Part shown: positions 11,681 to 23,460 of the stretch, piece after piece
Position numbering within the stretch: position 1 is the first letter of the stretch
How the letters are laid out: each line of letters starts with the position of its first letter
Source of the DNA: Anthoceros angustus
Taxonomy: Eukaryota; Streptophyta; Anthocerotopsida; Anthocerotales; Anthocerotaceae
Direction of reading: 5' to 3'
Length of the DNA: 64,000 nt
NCBI GenBank assembly: GCA_010909165.1
Contig: MU008199.1
Coordinates: 514,248 to 578,247 of the forward strand
Program-made: the position numbers and the translations under genes
The notes under the pieces: model-generated
What the model was told of the DNA's origin: nothing
The model's input: the letters and a program-made list of their open reading frames with translations, nothing else
Databases searched by the model: none

Positions 11681-13480
11681 ATGACATCGCAATTTGGTAT
11701 CTCCAGCTCGTTACACACACTCCAAGACGCCTTGAGCGTATGTGATGCTTTCTATATTCGCGCTATTTCATTTCTTGACCAATATCGTTGGTTGTAAACT
11801 GTGAGGCATACGGTTGGTACAACCGAAGGAGGCATACGCCAGTTGTACACAGAGGAGAAGGCATTGTGCATCTACGGGCCATCTTGAGCATCCGAAGGAG
11901 CCATGGCATTGCCCAAAGCGACTCCGCGTCATCTGTTGGAGCAAAGCCCATGTTTCTAGCATTTATGGGAGCCCCATCGCGGGGTTTATCCCGAGTGTTG
12001 GGGTGTAAACAGGGACTGTGGTTGGAATATTTGAATAAAAAGCCTCATGTTAATGGCAGTACATGAATGTGAAGGCATGAGGCACCCCATCGTCACGAGG
12101 AATTAGTGATACGCTATTCTCTACACGAGTGGCGAGAGTTGCCGTAGGGTGTAAAGTCGAGGCTACGGCGTGAGGTGGTGAACCCGCCTGTGGGATGCGA
12201 ATATTTGAAAGCTTGATTAGTATCATGGTTGTGGGATCGCAGAAACGCGAGGAATACTTGTGGAAAAGGAGGCTAGCCCCCCAGCCAGAGCCAGCCAACA
12301 CGGCAATCGTTCGATGAGGTGAATTAGTGGAGGATTTCTGCGAAAGCTCTACGTTGAAGCGGTCGTTGGCGTGGCTCGACTTGGTGAGGAAGGGATGACC
12401 GAACTATTCCCATTGCCGTGGAAGGCTAAGTGGGCGGAGAGAGATGTCTGACAAGACTGCAACGAAAGTGGGAGGGGCCGGGAGGGGGGAGGTGGGGGGA
12501 CGAGGGCGCGGGAGATGGCTGGCAAAGGGGTGTTGCTGGGGCTTGGGCCAATGGGGCTGATGGAGGCTAGCGGAGGACGTCCGCCCCGAGGCGTGAGTTC
12601 GTGGGGTGCGATGCAACGGAGTATAGCGCGTGGAGGCGCGAGAGATGTCTTAGCGGAGCGGTGTGTGGAGGAAGGTGATGAGGGCGGGCCGTGCGGAGTG
12701 GAGCGTGGGCGAGGGACTGAGGGGGATGGATGGAGAGGAAGGCGTGAGGGCGCTGCGCAGAGGGGGCGGGCCAGGCCGTGTGCTTGACCGGGTGGGCGGG
12801 GCAAGTGAGGGCGGGGCTGGAGCGCCGGAGCGCGGTGGGAGGCAGGAAGTGAGGGGGGCGGAGGCGATGAGGGGATGGCAGGAGGGGCCGAGGGGTGTCA
12901 TGAGGGCGCGAGCGACAGGGGGTGGTCAAGTGAGGGGAGATGCGGCCGCAAGGGAGGGGGGGGAGGATGGGGGCCGAGGGGCGTGAGAGGACTCGAGGGG
13001 GATGGGAGACAAGGGAGGAAAGGGAGGCCTGAGGTGGAGACGATCCACAGCCCTCCGACATCAAACAGAGGCGCGGGGTGTGGAAGGAACGGCCGAGGGT
13101 GCCCTTTCAAGTGGGAGACTTTGAGGAACATCGCAGAGGGGCGGAGGAGGGCGGACGACATTGAAAGGGCTCGCAGCGAGCCGGGATGCACCGCGACGCT
13201 GAGGAGGTGGCACGGTGCCCGTGATGGAGAGGTCTACGCGGGTCCGTTGAGAACAATAGAAGACGCGCAACCTCATCCTACAAAATGTCTCCATCACGCG
13301 TGGTGTGAACCGGGAGTGAGGATTGTGCAGTAACACCGCGGGGCCACGGGTTGCGTGCTGAGGTGACGGCAAAGATTATGCCATGCACCGAGGCCATGGA
13401 ATGAGCACAAGCAAGATTCGCGGTGCAATACACAATGTAACACCGATGTACATGTGGCACATGGATCGTGAGTGTGCGGA
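11681..13480. repeat. Large tandem duplication, unit 2
   Basis: This is the second copy of the block starting at 9764, with internal rearrangement: the gaattagtg segment occurs twice (12101 and 12321). It ends with a stretch (13099-13480) matching 11254-11680, including tacatgtggcac near both ends (11668 and 13449). Divergence is substantial, so the duplication is not recent. The G-rich middle (12430-13060) again gives only low-complexity frames. Confidence 0.65.
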
Positions 13481-14700
13481 ACTTGGAGCACATGGTGGTC
13501 GCCGAGTTCGATAGCCGCAAAGACAACGCATGTGAAGCTAACGGTGCGAGTGCAGTCAGCATTTACAAGATGTACATGTTCCACTTCGTGGTGCACGCGC
13601 CATAGATGGGGCCACGACTACATAACGTGGGCGGCCGAGGACAACAAGCGGGCAGAACAATCTACAAGGCGACACGGGAGGCGGAGGTTTGGGCACCCGC
13701 AGCGATTCGGTCCGACCGGAGCACAACCTAGTTGAGGAGGACTCAACGAGCCGCGAGAACGGTAGGAACTTCATTCGGGCCATCGGTGCACAATCGTAAG
13801 GTGGATAATCGGATGTCATGTGAAGGGATTTGCCGTGAATGGCCGAACGCGGCTGAACTTCGCCGGAGCGCTGCATGCATATAACGCGTGGTGGGTGTGG
13901 CATGTGGGTGTGAGGCAAGATCGAGCACTTCCGGAGGGCGTCAAGGAGAAGTGGGCTCGCATAAGAGGTACATGTTGGAGCCGCAGGATGCCCGTGATAC
14001 CACGAACCCTTGGCACATACATTCCTTGCACGCAAAGATTCATGCCCACCATGAGGACAGAGCCACTGCTCGGGTGTGGAACTTGCATGGTGAGAAAATG
14101 AGGTCGGGAGACGATGACATAGCCTGCCACGCCCTCGCTGGAGGCCTTCCAGAGGAGGAGCTACCGGGCGCCCGGTAGGGCCGCATGGGGGGTAGACGAG
14201 GAGGACAACAACGACTATGTCCCCGACCACGACGCCCGCACGTTGCACCGAGGTGCCACCGCTTCTCCGATTGCATTGCCGATAAGTGAACCACCAAGAC
14301 CGTAATGTGAACACCAACAGCTTGTTGATGACGATAAAGGTTTTGTGTAGGACATGCAAGTGGCGAGGGACATGGCGACGAGGCAGTGCTTGAAGTGTAC
14401 AAATTACCTCCCGGACATGTATCACTCAGATGAGCAAGTGCCTGTGCCTGCAGTGCGACGGGATCCCTCCGCAGAGATGGTGTGGAGTGTGAAGACCAAT
14501 GCACACGGGACATGGAGAGCCCTTAACCTCGTAACGCTTTTCATATGAGGTGCGGCTGGTGGCACCGGCAGACTAGGGCGGGCGTAGCAAGCGGGAGACA
14601 GTAGACATGGATAGGAAGGCGAGGGAGTGAGGGCATCACCGCCGGTATGAAATAGAACGTGAGGGCCGGAGGGGCCACCTGCGACACACATAGGGGGCTC
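13481..14700. other. GC-rich accessory DNA, no gene recognised
   Basis: A 289-codon minus-strand frame (13556-14425) is the longest here, and plus-strand frames overlap it completely. Neither shows a family motif; the minus frame is rich in Pro, Ser, His and Arg as expected of an antisense or GC-driven frame. The plus strand at 13820-14180 gives a moderately plausible protein-like frame. No product is claimed. Confidence 0.3.
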
Positions 14701-15720
14701 ATGGAATAGCCTCCTTCATGGTGCCCGTCTCACATGCCACCGCAAGTTCCTCGCAAGTTCGGCCCGACCTTCCGAGAATGTTGAGGAAATTGTGGAGACG
14801 CTGCGTTGAATCACCTTGTGTGAACCGCATTCCCTTTGAAGTGGAGGCAAGTATCAAATCGACGAACCGTGGAAGAGCGAGTTCCACATGCCCAAATCAC
14901 ACCGAAAGAAGGCAACAGAGGGTTCACTAAAAGCTGACGACATGGAAAGTCAGGGCATGGAGGGGGTGACAAGGCCAAGGAGAATGGAAAAGCGGGCCAA
15001 AATGCACGGGAACACGCGCGCGGCAAGCAAGCATGAACCGAGGGCCAAGTTCAAAATGGGCATGATATCAAGGGTGGGCACCACGAGGGAAGCGCCAAAA
15101 TTTGGTGTCAAACTGGGGAAGTGGATCCAAGAAACCTACAAATCTAAACCGTAAAGGCCTCCTAAATCAAGTCCCAACAAAACCCCTCGGCCGGTTAAAG
15201 CACATGACCACAAGTCCTAACCCCATGATCACCGCTCGATGATGTAGAGGTCGCTCATCTCCTCCACAAGACATGGTGGCGGCCCAATTCAGAAGACGGA
15301 GAGAAATCCAGAGGGGGCGATAGGCCGAGGCCACCTGCACCGTGAGTCAAGCCGCCTTGAGTGAAACTTGGCCATCCATGAAGTCCTCCAAAGGACTCGG
15401 GTGCTTGGACCGCGAGGCCTCGCAGGATCAGGACCCAATGGCCACCCATCAAAATGAGTATGCATGAAATAGTGCGCCTTCCGGAAGGCACTCGCAGATG
15501 AAGTCCAGTCCACCAAATACCGACCACGCCCTCACCGAAAAGAACTTCAAAGTCCAAGGGTAGTTCTCTGATGAGGTCGTTGCTAGGTCCTCCTCATGTC
15601 GCAAAGCATCAAGCTCCTCGGACAAAGGATGCATTGGCTTCTTGGGGTCATAAGACCAGAAACAACTCACCCACATATTAGGATCTGAGCCGTGAGGAGA
15701 TCGTGGAACCCTCCTCCACT
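14701..15720. other. Degenerate ORF region, not recognised
   Basis: The plus strand carries a basic frame at 14888-15154. The minus strand at 15255-15676 gives protein-like text (for example HPLSEELDALRHEEDL and CECLPEGALFHAYSF) broken by frameshifts at about 15450 and 15516. The minus-strand text resembles a decayed transposon protein, but I cannot name a family. Confidence 0.3.
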
Positions 15721-16620
15721 GCCCGCAAAGAGGTCAAGGATGCGGGCTCGCAGATGTGAGGAGGAGAGGGTGGCCAAGGCTCGCCATCCCGCCCACAACC
15801 ATAGTGCCCAAACTCGCATGGCAAAAGGTACCAGGGATGTCACCTATATGCAAAGGAGCATCAAACACCCGCATCACCATGGGCGTGCAAGGAAATGGGA
15901 CGAGGTTAGTAGGTGCCTTGGTGCAAGGATGGGGAGGATCATACTGCGGGTGCCTCCTGGCCACCTGCCTGGCTGCCCCCGCCTGGCCAAGGCCTCCGCA
16001 CAACCTGGCCGCCTGGCCGCTGGCGCCTGGCCCCGCCGCCTGCGCCTTGTTCTAACTCAAGCCTCCGCCCCGCCTCCCGCCGCCCGCCTCACGCCTCTGC
16101 GCCCGCCTCGGCCGCCTGTTCTCCGCCGCCTGGGCCGCCCGCGCCCGCCCGCCCGCCCGCCGATCTCGTGATCGACTCCCGCCCGTGGACGCCTCAATAC
16201 GCAGCCTGCAGTTGCCGAGCCGCTTTGCCCGCCGCCCGCCCTCGCCTCGCTTTCATCATAGTTCAAGCGGCCCGTGCCTTCGCCGCTCGACGCACTCCCC
16301 GCCGCTTCGCCACGATTCTGGCGGGCGCTACTGCGCTTCGGCGCATGGGCGCGGCAGGGCGCGTTGGGCGCTTGGCGCCGCTACAAGAAGCTACGGCCGA
16401 CAGTTGCAGAGCCGACGCGGCTGCCAGGCGGTGCGCTCCGCGGTAGCGCGGCCAGCTGCAGGGCGTGGCTGGCTGTGCCGGGCGTAAGGTCAGGATTGGC
16501 GGCGCGGCGGCGGCTGTAAATTGGGGTAGCGCCGGACGAGGACTCGAGTGAACAACGGACCCCGCACTATGGCAAGCTCCGACCACGGAGTAACGGATAA
16601 GTCCGAACCCACCTGTGTCA
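15721..16620. other. C-rich low-complexity block
   Basis: From about 15950 to 16550 the plus strand is very rich in cgcc/gccc runs (near 16140-16160 it is almost pure gcccgcc repeats). All six frames give Ala/Arg/Pro text. No coding or RNA feature is supportable, and the block ends shortly before the ambiguous base at 16623. Confidence 0.4.
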
Positions 16621-16622
16621 AA

Positions 16623-16623
16623 N
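16623..16623. other. Single ambiguous base (N)
   Basis: This is the only N in the window. It lies about 70 bases before a bacterial-type ClpP fragment and may mark an assembly join or unresolved call. Confidence 0.95.
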
Positions 16624-16693
16624 AAACGATTCCTGTATGCGGGTCCGCGAACGCGCGGCGGGATGTTCGATCAGCGAGCGTCGAGCGAGGAGA

Positions 16694-16819
16694 CTATTCC
16701 TCGTCGCTCTCGACGGTCTGCTTCTTGAGGATGTCGTCGACGAGCCCGTACTCGCGCCCTGAGCGCCCAGGTAGAAGTCGCGGTCGGTGTCCTTCGCGAT
16801 CTTCTCGATCGGCTTGCCC
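16694..16819 (-). pseudogene. clpP: Bacterial-type ClpP protease C-terminus, frameshifted fragment
   Basis: ClpP is the serine peptidase subunit of the Clp protease; this is only its C-terminal tail and carries no catalytic residue. The minus strand reads GKPIEKIAKDTDRDFYLGAQ, then after a frame change near 16757-16766 EYGLVDDILKKQTVESDEE and a stop at 16694-16696. The phrases KPIEKIxKDTDRDF and EYGLVDxI are the hallmark C-terminal ClpP motif. GC content is higher than in the DNA that resumes at about 16820. Plastid clpP copies are AT-rich and read differently here, so a bacterial source is more likely. There is an N 70 bases away and an abrupt switch to plant-like sequence at 16820. Contamination or a chimeric join is as likely as ancient transfer. 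Confidence 0.75.
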
Positions 16820-17005
16820 TATGTATTCCTTTACTCCCACTTGCTAGTAATGATCTAATGGGCTCTACATAAGCTGCCCGTGGACTAAAGGTTTGGTCTT
16901 AAGCTCTCAAACTCCATAGCCATCATCTGCGGTAATTGATTCCGTCCTCTCCCGCTCGCGTGCAGTGCTTTCTTGGTGTAGCAAGCGATGATGAGGTGCG
17001 CGTGC

Positions 17006-17015
17006 TATATAACCT
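17006..17015 (+). promoter_or_regulatory. Candidate TATA box
   Basis: The phrase gctatataac lies about 80 bases before an ATG at 17090 in good context (gccATGgc). Spacing and context fit a plant core promoter or a retroelement leader. Confidence 0.35.
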
Positions 17016-17089
17016 TGGCACAATTCATTTGCCAGTTACTTCTCAGCTTGCTGGAGCGTAGGATTTCTCATCTTGAGCTTCTCTCAGCC

Positions 17090-17443
17090 ATGGCCTCCTC
17101 GGATTCCGACTATGACTGCGGCTCCTAAGCGCATGACTTGACTCGAGACGCCCTTGGAAGATTTGCAGTGGCTAGGACAACTACCGGCAACGTGAAGACT
17201 GCTCCCAAGACATCTGAAGATACGAGTATCAAGAAAGGCGTCGGTAGGCCGAAGGGAACAACAAAGGAGTTTCTTGAGCTTCGCAAATCTGCTGCCCTCA
17301 AGTCTGAAATGGGTGGCCCTTCTGCTCCTCCTCAGCCAAGACCCAAGACTCTTGTAAACAATCACGACTCATTGCCTTCCGTGAGGCGAGACCACAGTCT
17401 GACCCACCTACAGATTATCAAAACTGTGACAGGCCGAGACTAG
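17090..17443 (+). pseudogene. Short ORF with AT-hook-like motif, interrupted
   Basis: An ATG at 17090 starts MASSDSDYDCGS and stops at once (TAA near 17126). The frame then continues open to 17443 as a basic protein, GRFAVARTTTGNVKTAPKTS, followed by KKGVGRPKGTTKEF. The GRPKG core is the AT-hook minor-groove DNA-binding motif. Eleven codons before a stop followed by about 100 open codons suggests a lost start or a nonsense change. The protein is not recognised; it could be the front of a transposon protein, since copia debris lies just downstream. DNA binding is inferred from the AT-hook alone. Confidence 0.35.
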
Positions 17444-17750
17444 GAATCATGTGACGCATGAGTATCCGCTCACTGTTTGGTACAAAAGGTGGGTAGGTTG
17501 CAAGAGATAACCATGAAGCGTGTGAGCGTGCGCATCTACAACCCTTGCCACTGGTCATGTCGTGAGCATATCACAATTAAGCATCCACGAACCTTTCACA
17601 TTACGGTTCTTCCTTCTTTTTTTTGTTTGTGGTACTAAACTCTCTCTCCACTTCCTCCTTGCGAGGTCAAACTTGATTTGGAAGAGGCTAATCTTGAGCT
17701 GAAGGCGAATTTCTTCTGAAGAAACGTCGTCGTGCAATTCTCCAAGATCG
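17444..17750. other. Spacer, no gene recognised
   Basis: AT-moderate sequence with no open frame of note. It may include the end of the minus-strand copia fragment that begins at about 18680. Confidence 0.3.
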
Positions 17751-18680
17751 GATGAGAGTTTTTCTTACATTCATAGTTTTGGCCATGACTCCTGAGGAGG
17801 GTCCAATCTCTTCGTTGCAGGAGTCTATTGACTTTGGTTACTCCTCGACCTACGGCTTTGACTCGGGTTTCTAGCCTTAGCATTACTTTGTTATTCTGCT
17901 TTGGATAAGAGGTGACTCTCCCATCCCTAAGCGTTGGACATGTTTCGATGAGCATCTCTCGGTGCCTTTGTGAGAATGTCTGCGGGTTGCTTTGTGTTGG
18001 TACATACTCGAGTGCTATGGTTCCAGCTCCCACGGTTCCACGATGTAGTGATACTCAACTTACATGTTTGCGTCAGAATGAAACAGGATTCTTGGCTAAA
18101 GCCATCGAGACGATTATCGGTGATAGTCGTGCATGTGCGATGGAATCCCAAGTTGAGAAAAAGTAATGCACCACAACTTCCTTAGCAGTTAACACCCTAT
18201 ATTACATACGTGGCAGGGAATTACCCATTCGGCTGTTTCTTGCTCGACCAACATATAGGTCCTCACCGCAAAACAAAGCACATAGCAGTGATTTCCTTGT
18301 GTCACATCTCGGCATAGTCAGTCGGTGTAAGCTTCTATAGAGGGTCTCAATCTGCATGCATGGAAATACCTAAAGTTGGTGTTCCTTCAAGTACCTAAGC
18401 CACGTTTCAAGCTAGCCGATGTTCGGACCCGGATTTTCTAAACTTGATAGGGCACTCGTTAGTATAGGCCACCTCCAGCCTCGTTGTGTTCGATGCATAT
18501 ATTAGCTTACCTACTCCCTGTCTGTAGGGGATCTTTGACATTTGATCCTTCTCTGCTTGTGTAGATGGAGACATACTCCGACTAAGCTTATATTGCCAGT
18601 TGCTCACCCGCGTCTTTAAGCTCTTGGAAGATGGCTGCCCTAGATACAGTGTTGAATGCATTCTCAACGTCTTCAACCCG
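17750..18680 (-). mobile_element. Ty1/copia pol fragment (RT end to RNase H)
   Basis: The minus strand 18407-18676 reads LSRSMSPSTQAEKDQMSKIPYRQGVGKLIYASNTTR (given here in two overlapping pieces: QMSKIPYRQGVGKLIY and ASNTTRLEVAYTN). This is the copia box between reverse transcriptase and RNase H (iPYasavGsLmYa..cTRPDiay). At 17927-18060 it reads TNTKQPADILTKA, the copia RNase H C-terminal signature. The intervening SKKQP box (about 18230-18250) is present in another frame. Multiple stops and frame changes make it a dead fragment. No LTRs could be paired. Confidence 0.65.
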
Positions 18681-19945
18681 ACGATTCACTGGGCAATCTC
18701 CTACAGCCTACAAACCATGGAACAACCTATCAGAAGGTGCAATCAGAGATTTTTGCTACTGCAAATTTCCTTTCACAATTCCGGAGAAATGAGCATGGTT
18801 TATCTCAGGAGATCTCACGAGCTACAAGGCAATATGTATATGCCCCTATATATGCTATTTACTCTTCAGATCTGCAGATTATAGGGGGTCCTACAACTGA
18901 AATTCAAAAGAGATCACTTGCAGATCCCAACAGACATTCTTCTACAAATCTCCAACAAGACTCCTCCCAATTCTGCTGCAATTGCTCTCCACATCATGCG
19001 CCCCTCATCGGCGACCAGATCCCAGCAAGCACAGTAGATCCAATCCAAGTTTCGACGCCAACGGTCCGGTAGTTTCTTCCAGCTTTTTAGGCCAATTGTC
19101 GCTTCTCTTGCACCGCTATATGATCTTTTGGGCAACAGCTGCCCTTCCTGGCGCCCTTATCCGCGTGATCGCAAATGGGAGGGCCCCGACCGCGGAGTTG
19201 CGTATCACGCGGCCGCGTGTTAACGCTGCCACAAGTGTTCCTCGGCGGCGCCCGCAAATCCGTCGCCGGGTGCCCTAAAATACTGCTTTACCGCCGAACG
19301 GTGCTGCCTAAAATAGAGGTTTTGGCACCCGTCAAGAAAGCTGCTGTCGTTTAGCGAGCACCGCTTTCAACTTCGTTCGCCATTTAGCATAAGATTGGCC
19401 CTTGGGGCTTCTGGTGGGGCCCACTTGGCCACTTTTTCTGGATCCCCTGGTGTACATGTTCAGCCCTCGCCTGCAACTGTTTGGAGCTCCTCGCCTCCTT
19501 ATAAGCAACCTCTAGCGGTTGAGTTTTCAGCTATTCCAGCTTCAGCAATCAAACAAGAGCCCTTGTCGCCGCGCCTTCAATTTGACGACATTGCCACTCG
19601 GCCTTATTTTTATGAGTAAGCTGGTGCTACTACTCAAGAGCTATTCCAATTAGAGTGTCATCATCTTTGGGATCATCTTCATCACCTCGGAGTCAGACAA
19701 TCACCGCCTGCCAGTTCAACACTTCTCTTGTCTATGCTCCTAGTGATCGTGGCATCGGTTCAACGCTTGATTTCCCCACCAACACCGCTCTATTGAGCAC
19801 TTTATTAGTATAACATTTGATTTGCTCATATTCAAGCATTGATATATTTGAAGGCTTCTTGGCTTCTTGTCATACCTTGGAGTCGATAGTTTTTCTATAT
19901 TTATCTCTACTTCTATCTAACAACTATTGCTTGATCCTATCACAA
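18681..19945. other. Spacer upstream of the copia gag; no gene recognised
   Basis: Short plus-strand frames (18656-19072, 19395-19619) carry no family motif. A GC-rich block at 19140-19280 contrasts with AT-rich flanks. The last 100 bases (19840-19945) look like a retroelement leader before the gag ATG. I searched by eye for a 5' LTR matching the sequence at 30.5-30.9 kb and did not find one. Confidence 0.35.
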
Positions 19946-20304
19946 TGGCTTCCTCACCAAATGTGCCACCCATACCAATCATCAATTATATGAATGTGAC
20001 GTCTCATTTTAAGGAGAAGGACCGTTTCAACAGTACTAAGCTCGAGATCTGGTCCAAACGTATGCGTTCTGTCTTGAATACAAGAGATCTCCTTGGCATA
20101 GTTGATGGATCTGTCCTCAAGCCCAATGGGCCCTTGCCTGCCCTCGACTCTTGGTTGAAACAAGACAAGCTTGCTATGCATATCCTTATCTCGGACCTCG
20201 ATGAAGTCACTCTTTATCATATTAATGAGGCTACTACTGCTGCTGAGGCGGCGACTAGTAGATATTTTCAATCTACCAATGTTATGACATTAGTAACGGC
20301 GTAA
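19946..20304 (+). pseudogene. Copia gag N-terminal region (outer element)
   Basis: The ATG at 19945 begins MASSPNVPPIPIINYMNVTS, then FKEKDRFNSTKLEIWSKRM. This is the usual start of plant copia gag (the DUF4219/UBN2-type region, in which F.G.Ny..W is diagnostic). The frame stops at 20302-20304. Gag similarity continues to about 20600 in shifted frames (for example SLFGLLRHSLIEFEACVQLL at 20350-20410). It would form the nucleocapsid of virus-like particles in a living element, but here it is broken before the zinc knuckle. Confidence 0.7.
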
Positions 20305-21349
20305 TAATTTTATTCCTTCATGCATAATAATGAGCATTGGTACTTATGTTGGAAGTTTCGTTATTCGGCTTGCTTAGGCACTCCCTTATCGAATTTGAAG
20401 CTTGTGTCCAACTCCTCCCTTCCCGCCCTTTCAAGCATTTGTGTCCTCTCGAATGGCTGCTTGAGAGGCTCATCAGTGATGAAAGGCGCACCCAACATTT
20501 CCATCTCCGAAATTGCGGCTCTCCTTCAAGAGGCTTCCGATTCAACATCGGCACTTGAGCATGAAAGTTATAGATTCGGAGGCGCCACCGCGTCCGTCTC
20601 CACGACGGCGGTCCTCCTTCGATACCGGGTGCTTCTGGCTTCTCTGTGGTTAGTGCTTTATTCTGATACAATTGATTACTAAGTCCCCATGCATTGGGAA
20701 GCGAGCTGCCGAAAGTGAGCCTCGCGCCTCTTCAAGTCGCCAATAGCCTCGACCTCCAAGCGAGCAAGAGCCTCTGCTCACAGACTGCTTGGTAGCCTCG
20801 ACTTTTGGACTATATCTATGTTGCCATCACCATATGTTTTCGATTATCTCCCTAGAAGATCAACGTTTTGTTCTTCTCGGACTCGGACTTACTATTGCGG
20901 GCCTTGCTTGTTACTTTTACTCTTGAAGATGGTTCATCCTTCTTTTAAGTGATGTGCTTGTTCCATAAATGGCGAAGAATCTTATCTCCGTCACTTGGTG
21001 AAGGGCGGTACTTTCGAGCTAGAGTTGGCAGGATTGCCTCCTCACAAGATCCATTGCTCACAGTCGTGGTTGCTAGAGGTCGCGGCATGACCTCTATGTC
21101 TTCTCCGCCCGTGTGATCACCTTCGACCCGACTCCCATAGCCGGCGGTGGAGGAGTTCTCTAAAGGTGACTCCTATTATGGCATTCTCGGCTTGGACATA
21201 TTAATCATGATAAGCTTTTAGAGATGTCTAGGGATTTATTTAGGATAAGCTACCACACTTTTCAGACTCCTCGTTATGTGAACCTTGTATATATGCTAAA
21301 CAACGTAGCTTCCCTATCCTACTCTACACACGCCCTCTACTCGACTCTT

Positions 21350-21900
21350 AGTTGGTCCATGTTGATCTTTGTGGTCCACTCCCGGTCCCTTCACTTGGCG
21401 CCTTGCACTTTATGACTATTGTTGATGACTATAGTCGCTATACCTTTGCTATTCCGCTCAAGTTGAAGAGTGATTCCTTGACTCCTTTACTCCTTTTGTC
21501 ACTATGGTGTGCAAACCGGTTTGCAAGCTTGATTGCATTAGATCGACAATGCGGAGAATTAAATAAGCAATTTAAGGACTTACATCTTGAGAGGGATTAT
21601 CCGTGGGTTCACAGTTCCCTATACTTCTCGAGAATGGGGTTCTTGAAAAGGCCAGCGCTCTTCGCCATGGCCATGCTATGCTAGCCGCTCCCCAAACCCT
21701 TACGGGCGAAGCGGTTTTATCTTGCGGTATCTCACAGCAGGTTCTTTCAAGTCGGTTCACGGCGGATATTCCTCTCAACCGTGACAAGCTTTACGCCGTG
21801 CTCTCAAGCTAGTATTTATTGGCTATGGCGAGGACCGTAAGGCTTATAAACTGTTGACTTGGATACCCATGCTATTGTATATGCTCACTTTTGATGAGGC
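21350..21900 (+). pseudogene. Copia integrase core (outer element)
   Basis: The plus strand from 21350 reads VHVDLCGPLPVPSLGALHF and IVDDYSRYTFAIPLKLK, the integrase core block with the first two catalytic acidic positions (D in HVDLCG region and D of DDYSR). Downstream phrases FTVPY...NGVLEKA (about 21608-21650) cover the NGVxER catalytic Glu region, where Glu is retained in a shifted frame. The text FIGYGEDRKAYKLL (about 21810-21855) is the copia integrase C-terminal box. At least three frame changes separate these parts. Confidence 0.7.
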
Positions 21901-22329
21901 TCGGCTGTCTGCTAGTCCATAATCCATGGATTGGCTCCTTGACGGCTGCTTCTTCCAGGTGACCTTATGCACGAGTTTTGACTCGACCCTCTGTTTTCGG
22001 ACTCTGGTCACTTGCTCCATCCTGCCTCTTCACCTCAAGCGGCACCTATACCTATTGTTCACGCTCGAGAGGAGATGAAGAGCCATTGTTGATCCTTATG
22101 AAAGCAGAAGACTTTGGTGCTCTTAATTCACAAGACCGAGAGCTTCTGCTCCACCTTCTCCGTAACACTTGATCCGGCCCACAGCGAAGTATCCTTCACG
22201 TCAGCAGAGACACCTGGAATGAGATCCCCTTTGATTTAGAGTTCAATCAAGTGGCTACACCACCACTGCTGCGGTCACTTTCAAGCCTTGGTGTTGCCCT
22301 TGAGGAGATCCTCTCACTCTTCAAGAGGC

Positions 22330-23460
22330 ATATTCTGATGCGAGTGGAAGTTGCTATTGATGATGAATATAATTCTCTTATCAAAAACAATACTTGGACT
22401 CTAGTAAACTTGCAAAAGGCGAACTCATCAAATGCAAGTGGGTTCTCAAAACTAAATTCCGGGAGGTTGAACCTCGTATTGCTATAAAGGCGAGACTAGT
22501 GGCTAAGGGTTATAGTCGAGAAAGAGGAGTGGACTATCGGGCGATAAGGTTTATTCACTGTAGTCAAATGCTTAGTGAGAATGCTCCACGGCTTTATGTG
22601 CCGAGCTTAATCTGAAATTTATCACTTGATGTTTGTCTTGCTTTCCTTTATGGTCATCTGCAGAAGAGATCTATATGGATCAACGAGGAAGACTATGAGG
22701 ATGAAGATACAAAAACAAGGTGTGTAAACTTATTCGTTCTATTTCTGGACTAAAGCAAAGCCCACGTTTATGGTATGAGAGAATGGACTCTTACCTCAAG
22801 AAGATAGGTTTATCCAAAGTGAAGCGGACACCAATATCTATGTACTCCGAGGACAGCTCCCTTGTCTTGGTTGCACTATATGTTGATGACTTAGTTATTC
22901 CAGCAACAATATTGAACTAGTTAACAAGATTAAAGTGACCTTAGTAAAGAATTCGAGATGAAGGATCTCGGCAAAGTTAAATATATTCTTGGTATGCATG
23001 TACATAGAGATACCAATTTGCTATCTCCATCAAGGAAGATATGTAGGGTATGTTAAAACGCTTCAATTTGGAGAATGCGTCACACACTGGCGTAGTAGGT
23101 GTTAAGCTTTCATCACTACATGTCCAATCGAGCAGGGAAAAGAAAGAGATGGAAAATATTCCTTATTCGTATGGGAGTTTACTCTCATGTTCTTGAGTAA
23201 TACCGGACGATATCTCAAATCATGCTATTGCTCGGTTCTCGAGAATCCGAGGAAAGGATCAACTGGGTTGCTCTCAAAGCGCATCATGCGGTACCTCAAG
23301 GGTACTCAAATTATGGCCTCTGCTTCAAGCCTAAGCGGAAAGAAGCATCACTCTTGCTTTATCGATGCGATTGGGCTTGAACGACGACACCCGAAAAGTA
23401 TCTCGGCATATTGCTTTCGGCTCCATTGTTGTTAATTGGTCTTGTAGAAAACAAACTGCA
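22330..23460 (+). pseudogene. Copia reverse transcriptase and RNase H start (outer element)
   Basis: Recognisable RT boxes are, in order, NTWTLV (22390), CKWVLKTKFRE (22433-22465), ARLVAKGYSRERGVDY (22492-22540), SGLKQSPRLWYERM (22744-22785), and LVALYVDDLVI (22870-22902) with the catalytic YVDD intact. These are followed by the RT-RNase H linker IMRYLKGT and the RNase H entry SCRKQT (23441-23458). The coding is split over frames, so no polymerase could be made. The reading breaks at 23463, exactly where the nested element's LTR begins. Confidence 0.75.

Noticed and set aside
13556-14425. 289-codon minus-strand open frame
   Set aside because: No motif, Pro/Ser/His/Arg-rich composition, and full overlap with equally plausible plus-strand frames; it looks like a GC-driven chance frame.
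16694-16819. Plastid clpP insertion
   Set aside because: Plastid copies are AT-rich and differ at the C-terminus; this fragment is GC-rich and reads like a bacterial ClpP.
19700-19945. 5' LTR of the outer copia element
   Set aside because: I looked for the TATA-containing and terminal words of 30500-30887 and did not find them here.
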